A stretch of DNA of 64,000 nt from Saprospiraceae bacterium (lineage in GTDB: Bacteria; Bacteroidota; Bacteroidia; Chitinophagales; Saprospiraceae), in contig JAHDHL010000015.1 of NCBI GenBank assembly GCA_020631355.1, forward strand, positions 1-64,000. Direction: 5' to 3'. The notes under the pieces were generated by a model, which worked only from the letters and a program-made list of their open reading frames with translations, was not told the DNA's origin and searched no databases. This document shows, one piece after another, positions 9,384 through 17,304 of the stretch (the stretch's first letter is position 1; every line of letters begins with the position of its first letter). The position numbers were made by a program, and so were the translations under genes.

Positions 9384-10127
9384 ATGTGGACCATTTACCG
9401 ATACAGGAAAATCATCCTTTCATTAGTCTTTCTTACTATTATTGCTGGTAGTATAGGATATTATTATTGGAGAGGATTACATGATATCGACCAGTTCATA
9501 TACGATAGGACCCATCAGAATGAAAGTGTGCAATCCATAGAGGAAATGAATCGGATCCTTGATTCTTACCCCACAGTAGCATACAGGGATATGGAAAAGG
9601 AGTATTTGGATTATACCCTATCCAATACTGCTAAATACAAACCCATGCTAGCCCGCAGCGAATACATTCTGATTCCGAGAAAGGATATGTATCGGAAAAT
9701 TGTTGGGGAATTCAGAATCAGACATTTCATGTGCAGGGATAAATACTATAAGGAATCCCAGTATGAGGAAATATATTGGCTTGTCAATAGAAAACTGCTG
9801 TTCAAGACATTGGAACTCATTGAGACCTTGCAGGCAAAAGGATACAACCCCTACGGCTTCTATATTCGTAATGGACATCGCCATCCTATGTATAATGAAA
9901 AGATAAAAGGTGCTTCCAAAAGTAGGCACATCAAGGGTGAGGCTGTGGATATCGTTATTCAGGATATCAATCTGGATGGAAAATCCAATCAGGATGACAA
10001 AACCATCGTGTATGATTTACTGAATAAGGAAATCATTGGAGATACTGGAGGAATCGGCAAGTATCCCGGAACCATGTCCATTCATTATGATGTAAGAGGG
10101 AAAAGAGCCAGATGGGATTCCTACTGA
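9384..10127 (+). CDS. M15-type D-Ala-D-Ala carboxypeptidase-like protein
   Basis: A membrane anchor (about residues 9-30) is followed by a periplasmic region and a C-terminal M15_3 fold. Visible zinc and catalytic signatures are SRHIKGEAVDI (His and Asp ligands, about 178-188) and the final SIHYDVRG (last His ligand). The upstream NGHRHPMYNEKIKG block is typical of the family. Such enzymes trim the D-Ala end of peptidoglycan stem peptides or act as endopeptidases in the periplasm. It is the last gene of the run starting at 7144. The family is clear; bond specificity is not. Confidence 0.8.
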   Translation: MWTIYRYRKIILSLVFLTIIAGSIGYYYWRGLHDIDQFIYDRTHQNESVQSIEEMNRILDSYPTVAYRDMEKEYLDYTLSNTAKYKPMLARSEYILIPRKDMYRKIVGEFRIRHFMCRDKYYKESQYEEIYWLVNRKLLFKTLELIETLQAKGYNPYGFYIRNGHRHPMYNEKIKGASKSRHIKGEAVDIVIQDINLDGKSNQDDKTIVYDLLNKEIIGDTGGIGKYPGTMSIHYDVRGKRARWDSY

Positions 10128-10262
10128 ATCCTTTCAGTTCGCCCTAAATTTCATTCTAATTATAAAAAATTATTTTCCTCTGGGAACTATATGGATAGTT
10201 CAGGCGTTCCAATCATATCGACACTTAGTTTATTTTTTAAACTTACTTAAAATTCTTGCTAT

Positions 10263-11057
10263 ATGATAGGAGCAATCGCAGGGGATATTATCGGATCGAG
10301 ATATGAGTTCAGGCTCAATCGAATGAAACAAACAGACTTCCGACTTTTCCATCCCAAATCAAAATTCACAGATGACACCATTCTTACCGTAGCCATAGCT
10401 GAGAGTCTACTCTATGAAATCCCATATGAGGAATCATTGAAAACATGGGGCAATCGCTATCTCAATGCCGGATATGGTCGCAATTTTAAGAAATGGCTAA
10501 AAGGAGAAATGACTGGCCCCTATGGAAGCTATGGCAATGGCTCTGCAATGCGTGTTAGTCCATGTGGCTATCTCAAGACTTTGGAAGATGCACTTGAGGA
10601 AGCAGAAAAAAGTGCCATGCCAACCCACAATCATCCTGAGGGAATTAAAGGTGCCCAATCTGTAGCTGCAGCCATTTTCTTATCCAGGAATGGTTCCAGC
10701 AAGGACGATATCAAAGAATATATCGAAAATCAATTTGAATATGACCTAAGCAGAACACCAGATGATATCCGTCCGAACTACAAGTTTGATGTAAGTTGCC
10801 AGGGTTCCGTACCTGAAGCTATCATTTGCTTCTTACACAGTAACGATTATGAGGAAGCAGTCCGCTTGGCTGTTTCTTTGGGTGGCGATACGGATACACA
10901 AGCTGCCATTGCAGGTTCCATAGCCGAGGCATTCTATCAGGGTATTCCGGATCATGTGTTACACAGTACCATCCCTTATCTTCCGGATGAAGTACTGGAC
11001 GTCGTAGAACAATTCAATAAGAGATTCAATCCAAGTCACAAACTGGTCCTATCATAA
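10263..11057 (+). CDS. ADP-ribosylglycohydrolase family protein
   Basis: This 264-residue all-alpha enzyme starts MIGAIAGDIIGSRYEF. It has the magnesium-binding blocks KFTDDTILTVAIAESLL (about 35-52) and GGDTDTQAAIAGSIAEA (about 210-226), plus NGSAMRVSPCG. Proteins of this family (DraG, ARH, Tri1-type) remove ADP-ribose from modified proteins, nucleic acids or small molecules. No ADP-ribosyltransferase gene is adjacent, so this looks like a stand-alone housekeeping or defensive hydrolase. A strong terminator follows 12 bases after the stop codon. Confidence 0.9.
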   Translation: MIGAIAGDIIGSRYEFRLNRMKQTDFRLFHPKSKFTDDTILTVAIAESLLYEIPYEESLKTWGNRYLNAGYGRNFKKWLKGEMTGPYGSYGNGSAMRVSPCGYLKTLEDALEEAEKSAMPTHNHPEGIKGAQSVAAAIFLSRNGSSKDDIKEYIENQFEYDLSRTPDDIRPNYKFDVSCQGSVPEAIICFLHSNDYEEAVRLAVSLGGDTDTQAAIAGSIAEAFYQGIPDHVLHSTIPYLPDEVLDVVEQFNKRFNPSHKLVLS

Positions 11058-11068
11058 ATATATCCATG

Positions 11069-11103
11069 CCCCTAGCCTAAATTATACTTAGGCTAGGGGT
11101 TTT
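11069..11103 (+). terminator. Intrinsic terminator after the ADP-ribosylglycohydrolase gene
   Basis: Perfect 12-base inverted repeat (11069-11080 / 11088-11099) with a 7-base loop, followed by TTTT. Confidence 0.9.
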
Positions 11104-11128
11104 CATCGTTTGAATGAGATAACAGTCG

Positions 11129-11136
11129 TATCTTTG
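11129..11136 (+). promoter_or_regulatory. -7 promoter element TATCTTTG
   Basis: Exact match to the Bacteroidota -7 consensus TAnnTTTG, 19 bases before the ATG at 11156. A TTTG at 11109-11112 lies 16 bases upstream, slightly closer than the usual -33 spacing. Confidence 0.6.
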
Positions 11137-11155
11137 GGTAAGTCAATTTGATGAT

Positions 11156-12016
11156 ATGAGCCTCAAAGGTTATTTCCTACGCCACTTCTACATTTATCTC
11201 AGGCAATCCTACCCATTCCTGAGTATTGTCATATTGATTGACCTACTCCCGCTTGTTGCTGTTTTTTGGTTGGGATGGTCAGCTATGGATGCCATCTACC
11301 TCTATTTCTTGGAGACTATCATTCTTTTGGGGTTTACCATGGCCAAGATGTGGAAAGCGGAATATATCCTAGCCCTGCTGAATGAAAAGGCCAAGGAAAT
11401 CATAAGAAATCCTGAATTGGCGGAAAAGAAACAGGAAGAAGCAGAACCTACCGACAGTAGGTGGAACCTAGGACTGAAAATGCCCAAAATGCCTAAGATG
11501 ACATGGGCCAAAAAGGGGTTCAGAGGATTACTCCATTCTACCTTTCTATTCCTCAACATACCTTTCATTCTTATTCAGATGCTTGTCATCTCATTGATTT
11601 CAGGCAATGGATTCTCGTTATCAGGCTTTTTGGATTATAATGTCGGAAAGATTGAACTGGGTTTCATGACCATCAGTTTACTCCATGTCATCCTATTCAT
11701 GCTGTTCATCGAACATGCCATTTCCTATACATCAAGGTATCTGGGAGATGAGGAATACAAGCATACAGGACTGATCAATGAGGCATTCGGTTTTAGTATC
11801 CGTATCCTATTACAACAGGTCTTGCTTATCGGATTATTGGCTATGATTGTGTCACTTGATGCAGGAAAATCCACCATTATCTTCCTGATACTCCTAAAGA
11901 CATTCATTGATGTCTTTTCCTATATCACCAATAGGATTTGGGGTGGATTGAAAGGAAAAATGGAGGGGCGCAATTTTTTCAGGAGAAAGAAAAAGGAAGC
12001 CATTGTGGAATCATGA
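11156..12016 (+). CDS. Multi-pass membrane protein (DUF6498-like)
   Basis: The 286-residue protein has about six hydrophobic segments (around residues 20-60, 130-155, 170-190, 215-235, 240-260) and a charged cytoplasmic loop (65-125) rich in Lys, Glu and Met. The N-terminal pattern of a hydrophobic helix, then FWLGWSAMDAIYLYFLETII, resembles the DUF6498 family, whose function is unknown. It has its own promoter and stands alone. I assign no function. Confidence 0.6.
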   Translation: MSLKGYFLRHFYIYLRQSYPFLSIVILIDLLPLVAVFWLGWSAMDAIYLYFLETIILLGFTMAKMWKAEYILALLNEKAKEIIRNPELAEKKQEEAEPTDSRWNLGLKMPKMPKMTWAKKGFRGLLHSTFLFLNIPFILIQMLVISLISGNGFSLSGFLDYNVGKIELGFMTISLLHVILFMLFIEHAISYTSRYLGDEEYKHTGLINEAFGFSIRILLQQVLLIGLLAMIVSLDAGKSTIIFLILLKTFIDVFSYITNRIWGGLKGKMEGRNFFRRKKKEAIVES

Positions 12017-12081
12017 TAGTAAGTCCATCTTTCTTCTTCTAAGAATCAAGCCAACCTAATTACTACTTACTGATAAATCAT

Positions 12082-12089
12082 TACCTTTG
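12082..12089 (+). promoter_or_regulatory. -7 promoter element TACCTTTG
   Basis: Exact TAnnTTTG match, 20 bases before the GTG start at 12110. The surrounding 11-mer ATTACCTTTGC also occurs upstream of purQ. Confidence 0.6.
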
Positions 12090-12109
12090 CCCTCAATAAA
12101 AATTGAGTT

Positions 12110-13087
12110 GTGCTTAGCATTTTCAAGACCAATAGAATTGTCCTTAGTCTCCTTTTGATTCCTTATGCATTCTTGTTGAGGAGTTATGGCCTTTTTGGTG
12201 AAGTACCTACGGATTTTGACAACGGCGGCATACTCTCCGATTGGATTTTTGAAACCATCGGTCTGAATGACCAAATCTTGGTCATCACCTCAATGGCCCT
12301 CATCGTCATACAGGCCATTTATCTCATTCTATTTACCAATAATGGTAAATTATCCAATGAGCAGAATCTTTTTGCCGGTCTATTTTATGTCCTATTCAGC
12401 TCGATGAGTATTTCATTCCTAGGACTGACCCCAGCCTTAATGGGCAATACCTTTCTCTTATTGGCCCTTTCGGAATTATATAACATATATAAACACAAGG
12501 AGCCCTCAGGGCACCATTTCAATGCAGGGTTCTGGTTGGCATTAGGAGCCTTATTCTATGGTAGCATTTTTCTTTTCTTCTTTTTCGGATTACTCGCCAT
12601 TAACCTAATGCGGGCATTCAACATCAGGGAAATGCTACAATTCACCAGTGGATATGCTGTTCCTTTCATCCTTTTATTCACATACTATTTCTATATCGGT
12701 GATGTGGATGAAAGTTACTGGGCGTACCTCGAAAGTTCTTTCGGCATCATGGATTTCAGGGAGTTCCCTGTACTCTCCGGATATATTACCCTTGGAGTAT
12801 TCGCCATACTGCTTCTCGTTTCTATTTTCAATTATGGTGCTTTCGTAGACAGGCAAGGAATGAAAGTGAGGAAGAATTACAACATGCTTTTCCTCTTTTT
12901 CCCATTTGCCATCGGAAGTATTTTCATACAATCAGGGGTTGGAATGGAACACCTGATTATATTTGCCATTCCGCTAAGTATTCTTATCGGACAGATTTTC
13001 TTCAAAATGAAGAAACAAATCTGGGCAGAAGCTTTACACATCATACTGCTTGCATTGGTGCCTCTATGTCACTATTTACTCTCCTAA
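12110..13087 (+). CDS. Multi-pass membrane protein, GTG start (DUF6427-like)
   Basis: The 325-residue protein has roughly eight to ten hydrophobic helices and no soluble domain. Its opening MLSIFKTNRIVLSLLLIPYA and overall spacing resemble DUF6427-type Bacteroidota membrane proteins of unknown function. The start is GTG: an in-frame stop at 12104-12106 excludes anything further upstream, and a -7 promoter lies 20 bases before the GTG. It precedes purQ (84-base gap), which has its own promoter. No function is proposed. Confidence 0.65.
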   Translation: MLSIFKTNRIVLSLLLIPYAFLLRSYGLFGEVPTDFDNGGILSDWIFETIGLNDQILVITSMALIVIQAIYLILFTNNGKLSNEQNLFAGLFYVLFSSMSISFLGLTPALMGNTFLLLALSELYNIYKHKEPSGHHFNAGFWLALGALFYGSIFLFFFFGLLAINLMRAFNIREMLQFTSGYAVPFILLFTYYFYIGDVDESYWAYLESSFGIMDFREFPVLSGYITLGVFAILLLVSIFNYGAFVDRQGMKVRKNYNMLFLFFPFAIGSIFIQSGVGMEHLIIFAIPLSILIGQIFFKMKKQIWAEALHIILLALVPLCHYLLS

Positions 13088-13132
13088 TCGTAAATTTAAG
13101 ATTAAGAAATTCGCATAATTAGCCAAAGCCAT

Positions 13133-13140
13133 TACCTTTG
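13133..13140 (+). promoter_or_regulatory. -7 promoter element TACCTTTG for purQ
   Basis: Exact TAnnTTTG match 31 bases before the purQ ATG. No obvious -33 partner. Confidence 0.6.
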
Positions 13141-13171
13141 CACTTTCAATTGACACTTAAATCCAGTTGTT

Positions 13172-13882
13172 ATGAAATTCGGTGTTGTTGTTTTTCCGGG
13201 CTCCAATTGTGATGATGATATGATACATGTTATCGGAACCGTAATGGGACAAGATGTAAAGAAGCTATGGCATAAGGATACAGAAGCCCTCAATGGATTT
13301 GGAAAAGGTGACTGTGTCGTATTACCCGGAGGATTCTCCTACGGTGATTATCTAAGGTCCGGAGCCATTGCCAGCCATTCACCGATTATGACTTCCGTCA
13401 TTGAATTCGCTAACAACGGCGGTTACGTTTGGGGTATCTGCAATGGATTCCAGGTTTTGTGTGAATCCGGCTTACTTCCGGGAGCCTTACTCAATAACAA
13501 CCACCATAAGTTCGTTTGTAAGAATATTTACCTCAGAACAGAAACCGACCAAACACCCATTACTTCCCAACTTAAGGAAAAGCAAATCATCAAAGTACCC
13601 ATCGCGCATGCTGATGGCCGATACTATGCGGATGATGAAACACTAAAAAAATTAAACGAAAACGGTCAAGTACTGTTTCGATATTGTAGTGAGGGAGGAG
13701 ATACTTCCGAAACCTACAACCCTAATGGATCATTGGAAAATATAGCAGGTATTTGTAATGAAGGCAGGAATGTCTTTGGTATGATGCCGCACCCTGAGAG
13801 ATGCGCCGAACCGACGCTGGGCAACGAAGATGGCCGAATTCTATTCGAATCCATCCTAGCCCTACAAAAAGAAATGGCATGA
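13172..13882 (+). CDS. purQ: Phosphoribosylformylglycinamidine synthase subunit PurQ
   Basis: This class I glutamine amidotransferase of 236 residues supplies ammonia for step 4 of purine synthesis (FGAR to FGAM) to a separate PurL subunit. The nucleophile is Cys90 in [10 protein letters not shown], and the His207/Glu209 pair sits in MMPHPER. The N-terminal [13 protein letters not shown] and [15 protein letters not shown] blocks are family-typical. The length fits a stand-alone PurQ, so the organism should carry split PurL and PurS genes elsewhere; none is in this window. Confidence 0.95.
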   Translation: MKFGVVVFPGSNCDDDMIHVIGTVMGQDVKKLWHKDTEALNGFGKGDCVVLPGGFSYGDYLRSGAIASHSPIMTSVIEFANNGGYVWGICNGFQVLCESGLLPGALLNNNHHKFVCKNIYLRTETDQTPITSQLKEKQIIKVPIAHADGRYYADDETLKKLNENGQVLFRYCSEGGDTSETYNPNGSLENIAGICNEGRNVFGMMPHPERCAEPTLGNEDGRILFESILALQKEMA

Positions 13883-13950
13883 TATTGTAACAGGATACCC
13901 CTAACGGGGATTCTTACGACATCTGCCTATTGTAAACCAAGCTATTTTTC

Positions 13951-14385
13951 ATGAAATACACAATTTTATTCGTACTCGCAGCCTTGGCCATGAGTATCAT
14001 TCTATTGGCTTGTTCTTCTTCTAAGAATAATGCCGATGGCGGAAACGCCCGAAAAGCCAACCCATCCAATATCAATACAAAATTGTTATCCAAGAAGTGG
14101 AAACACATCAAGACCAAGGATTCCTATAATGGAGAATGGTCTGACGTTGATTCTGACAATAAGGTCATCGCTTTCGGAAAAGACGGAAGTTATTCAGAAA
14201 ACAAGCCAGGTAATAATGAATGTACCGGCGGTTATGAATTAGAAGGCGACCATGTCGTATTGACCCATTCCTGTAATAAGGTATCATTGAAATGTAAGGT
14301 AGTGGAACTAGAAAAGAAAAAACTGGTTCTCTCCCAAATGGGCAGACACGGAGAAGTCTTATATGTTTATGAAAGAATCAAATAA
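13951..14385 (+). CDS. Lipoprotein, lipocalin-like
   Basis: The 144-residue protein has a lipoprotein signal with lipobox LLAC (Cys about 21), followed by a Ser/Asn-rich linker. The small beta-rich domain (about 45-144) starts LLSKKWKHIKTKD and resembles the lipocalin-like domains of Bacteroidota lipoproteins. Two or three cysteines (NECTGGYEL, HSCNKVSLKC) could form disulfides after export. It should be membrane-anchored in the periplasm or at the surface. Function unknown. A strong terminator follows. Confidence 0.75.
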   Translation: MKYTILFVLAALAMSIILLACSSSKNNADGGNARKANPSNINTKLLSKKWKHIKTKDSYNGEWSDVDSDNKVIAFGKDGSYSENKPGNNECTGGYELEGDHVVLTHSCNKVSLKCKVVELEKKKLVLSQMGRHGEVLYVYERIK

Positions 14386-14410
14386 TATTTGATATACCAA
14401 CCAATCATAA

Positions 14411-14447
14411 AAGCCCAAACCCAGATTCATTTGGGTTTGGGCTTTTT
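14411..14447 (+). terminator. Intrinsic terminator after the lipoprotein gene
   Basis: Perfect 13-base inverted repeat (14411-14423 / 14432-14444) with an 8-base loop and a T run. Confidence 0.9.
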
Positions 14448-14477
14448 CATTCATTGAAATAAAAGCACCTAATCAAT

Positions 14478-15863
14478 ATGGAATTACAACAGTACCTACA
14501 AGACAACCAACAACGATTCCTGGATGAATTACTCGATCTACTGAGAATACCATCCGTAAGTGCAGACCCCGCTTACAAGGATGATGTATTCAAAACAGCA
14601 ACATTCATTAAGGACAAGTTAGTAGCAGCGGGAGCTGAAAATGTGGAAGTATGTCCTACTGATGGCTACCCTATCGTATATGCGGACAAAATCATCAATC
14701 CCGAATTACCGACGGTCTTAGTCTATGGTCATTATGACGTACAACCACCAGACCCTTTGGATTTGTGGGAATCAGGACCTTTCGACCCCATTATCAAGAA
14801 AACGGATGCTCATCCACAAGGAGCCATTTATGCCCGTGGTGCATGTGATGACAAGGGACAAGCCTATATGCACATTAAGGCATTCGAGGGAATGTTAGCA
14901 ACGGATAATCTCCCATGCAATATCAAATTCATGATTGAGGGAGAAGAAGAAGTAGGCTCGAATAATCTCGGCCCTTATTGTAGAGCCAATAAGGAAAGGT
15001 TGGCTTGTGATATGGTTTTGGTTTCCGATACATCCATCATAGCGAATGATGTTCCCTCCATTACCGTAGGTTTAAGGGGAATGAGCTATATCGAAGTAGA
15101 AGTGACCGGAGCCAACAGGGACTTGCACTCCGGTGTATATGGAGGTGCTGTTGCGAATCCTATCAATGTATTATCCAAAATGATTGCATCCATGCATGAT
15201 GAGAACAATCATATTACCATCCCGGGATTTTATGATGATGTGGAAATCGTGAGTACTGAAGAACGTGCGGAAATGAACAAGGCACCATTCAGTTTGGATG
15301 CTTATAAAAATGATTTGGATATTGATGATGTCCATGGAGAAAAGGGATATACCACTTTGGAACGTACATCCATCCGACCCACATTGGACTGTAATGGTAT
15401 TTGGGGTGGATATATTGGAGAGGGTGCCAAAACCGTACTTCCCTCCAAGGCATTTGCCAAGATCAGTATGAGATTGGTTCCGAATCAGTCTTCAGAAAAA
15501 ATCACGGAGTTATTCCAAAAACATTTCGAGAGCATCGCACCTGATTCGGTCAAGGTTAAGGTACATCCTCATCATGGTGGTGAGGCTGCTGTCACACCCA
15601 CCAACACACCCGAATACCAAGCAGCATACAATGCCATGAAAGAAACTTTCGGTAAGGCACCCCTACCGATGAGAAGTGGTGGTAGTATTCCGATTGTAGC
15701 CCTGTTTGAGGAAGTATTGGGTGTAAAAACCGTCCTGATGGGCTTTGGATTGGATTCTGATGCCATACACTCACCCAATGAGCATTACGGATTGTTCAAC
15801 TATTATAAGGGAATAGAAACCATTCCTGCATTCTTCAGGCATTATGCAGCTTTGAAACAATAG
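14478..15863 (+). CDS. M20 family dipeptidase (carnosinase-like)
   Basis: The 461-residue di-zinc peptidase has His85 and Asp87 in VYGHYDVQP, bridging Asp124 in ARGACDDKG, and the catalytic Glu pair in IEGEEEVGS (about 154-161). A late ligand His sits in DAIHSPNEHYG. The lid/dimerisation insert is present (about 210-330). It matches the CNDP/DUG1-type branch of M20A, cytosolic enzymes that cleave dipeptides. No signal peptide is seen. It is probably involved in intracellular peptide breakdown. Confidence 0.92.
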   Translation: MELQQYLQDNQQRFLDELLDLLRIPSVSADPAYKDDVFKTATFIKDKLVAAGAENVEVCPTDGYPIVYADKIINPELPTVLVYGHYDVQPPDPLDLWESGPFDPIIKKTDAHPQGAIYARGACDDKGQAYMHIKAFEGMLATDNLPCNIKFMIEGEEEVGSNNLGPYCRANKERLACDMVLVSDTSIIANDVPSITVGLRGMSYIEVEVTGANRDLHSGVYGGAVANPINVLSKMIASMHDENNHITIPGFYDDVEIVSTEERAEMNKAPFSLDAYKNDLDIDDVHGEKGYTTLERTSIRPTLDCNGIWGGYIGEGAKTVLPSKAFAKISMRLVPNQSSEKITELFQKHFESIAPDSVKVKVHPHHGGEAAVTPTNTPEYQAAYNAMKETFGKAPLPMRSGGSIPIVALFEEVLGVKTVLMGFGLDSDAIHSPNEHYGLFNYYKGIETIPAFFRHYAALKQ

Positions 15864-15882
15864 AATTCCTCGTTAATATTCA

Positions 15883-15919
15883 GAATCAGGTCGGGGCTAC
15901 TTATCTCTCGGCCTGATTC
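15883..15919 (+). terminator. Hairpin after the M20 gene, possible weak terminator
   Basis: An 11-bp stem with one G-T pair (15883-15893 / 15909-15919) lies between the dipeptidase and the DJ-1 gene. It is not followed by a T run, so it may be an attenuator or mRNA-stability hairpin instead. Confidence 0.4.
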
Positions 15920-15947
15920 CACAAATCATTTCTTCAAAACAATTCAT

Positions 15948-16649
15948 ATGAATATTGTCATCTACATTTATAACGGAATGACCATGCTGGATGCTATTGG
16001 TCCTTATGAGATATTAAGAAATGTAAAGGGTGCCAACATTCGTTTAGTTGCCAAGAAGAAAGGAGAAATCAGGGCTGATAGCCATGCTGTATTCCTGAAT
16101 GCCAAACATGAAATCAAGGAAATCAAGGAAGCGGATATTCTTCTGATTCCAGGTTCTACCATCGGATTCCTTAGGGAAATGAAAGATAAGGAAGTAAGGG
16201 AATGGATTCGTCAGATTGACCAAACCACACAAAAGACCGTTACGGTTTGTACCGGCTCCCTTATACTGGCCGCTACGGGATTATTGGAGGGAAAAAAAGC
16301 AACATCCCATTGGAAACCCATTGAGATGTTATCCAAGTTCAACGCCATTCCCGTAAGGGAGAGAATCGTTGAGGAGGGGAAATACATTACTGCCGCAGGG
16401 GTATCTGCAGGAATAGATATGGCCATATATCTCGTAGACCAATTGGAGGGTGAACAAATGGCCAAGGCTGCACAATTGGCAATAGAATACGACCCCCAAC
16501 CCATGTATGATTCAGGGAATTTTACCACAGCTGATAAGGAAATCATCAAATTGGCGGAAAAGCAGATGGAACGGGATGCCTTGAAAGATATCAATCCCTT
16601 GGATATGCTCAAAAATGCACAAACACTGATAAAGATGAGAAAGAAGTAA
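15948..16649 (+). CDS. DJ-1/PfpI family protein
   Basis: The 233-residue protein has the class I amidotransferase-like fold. Cys101 sits in the nucleophile elbow TVCTGSLILAATGLL and His121 in ATSHW, a pairing typical of the isonitrile-hydratase/AraC-N-terminal branch. An acidic residue near Glu21 completes the usual site. No AraC DNA-binding domain follows; instead there is a charged 40-residue C-terminal helix. Possible roles are a small-molecule hydratase or glyoxalase/stress function; which one cannot be decided from sequence. Confidence 0.85.
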   Translation: MNIVIYIYNGMTMLDAIGPYEILRNVKGANIRLVAKKKGEIRADSHAVFLNAKHEIKEIKEADILLIPGSTIGFLREMKDKEVREWIRQIDQTTQKTVTVCTGSLILAATGLLEGKKATSHWKPIEMLSKFNAIPVRERIVEEGKYITAAGVSAGIDMAIYLVDQLEGEQMAKAAQLAIEYDPQPMYDSGNFTTADKEIIKLAEKQMERDALKDINPLDMLKNAQTLIKMRKK

Positions 16650-16656
16650 AATAATC

Positions 16657-17304
16657 CTATACTGCTTTATGGACCAAGATGGCCATGGTGAATGTCCGTT
16701 CTATCAGGCCTCCTGTTTTTGATGTTACCTGTTCGGTTTGTGTAACGAATTCACGGACCAAGAGTCCCGATTTCCTGACCAGGGAATTCATATCCTCATC
16801 ATCATATAATTTGAATTTATCCCCTACGAACGGAAGTTCCTGCATATACTTTTTTTGACCATAGGTAATGATGAAGCGGCCTCCCGATTGGAGTACCCGT
16901 CCTATTTCTGCCAAGAGTTTTTCGGGCTGTTCCCAAAAGTAAATGGTATTGACGGCCATTCCTTTGTTGATGGTATCACTGGGTAATGGAATATTGGTAC
17001 CATCATATAATTGGAACAAAACCCTATCGTCATTTTGATTCGATTTAGCTTCCTGATGCATGGTTCTGGAAACCTCTAATCCATGATACAACAAGGAGGG
17101 TTGGAATTCAAGAATCGAAGGAATGTGCATTGCATTGCCATGACCCAATTCCAATAATTGGTCTTTTTCCTTCAAATCCAAAAGGTGGACCGTAGCCAAT
17201 GTCATGCTGATATTCGTCTCATGCATCTTGTTCGCTACTTCAATGCCTTTCTCACCATCAGGACAACTTAGTTGTTGTTCCAATTCATTCACATCCATAC
17301 TCAC
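16657..17304 (-). CDS. Class I SAM-dependent methyltransferase
   Basis: The 215-residue protein has motif I as LLELGHGNAMHIP (about 50-62), a Rossmann acidic residue in LEVSRTMHQ (about 77), and the motif IV/post region LAEIGRVLQSGGRFIITYG (about 133-150), typical of UbiE/type 11 methyltransferases. The substrate is unknown. Its start codon overlaps the stop of the upstream secreted FG-GAP protein by four bases (ATGA), implying translational coupling of a cytoplasmic enzyme to an exported protein. Confidence 0.85.
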   Translation of the reverse strand: MSMDVNELEQQLSCPDGEKGIEVANKMHETNISMTLATVHLLDLKEKDQLLELGHGNAMHIPSILEFQPSLLYHGLEVSRTMHQEAKSNQNDDRVLFQLYDGTNIPLPSDTINKGMAVNTIYFWEQPEKLLAEIGRVLQSGGRFIITYGQKKYMQELPFVGDKFKLYDDEDMNSLVRKSGLLVREFVTQTEQVTSKTGGLIERTFTMAILVHKAV

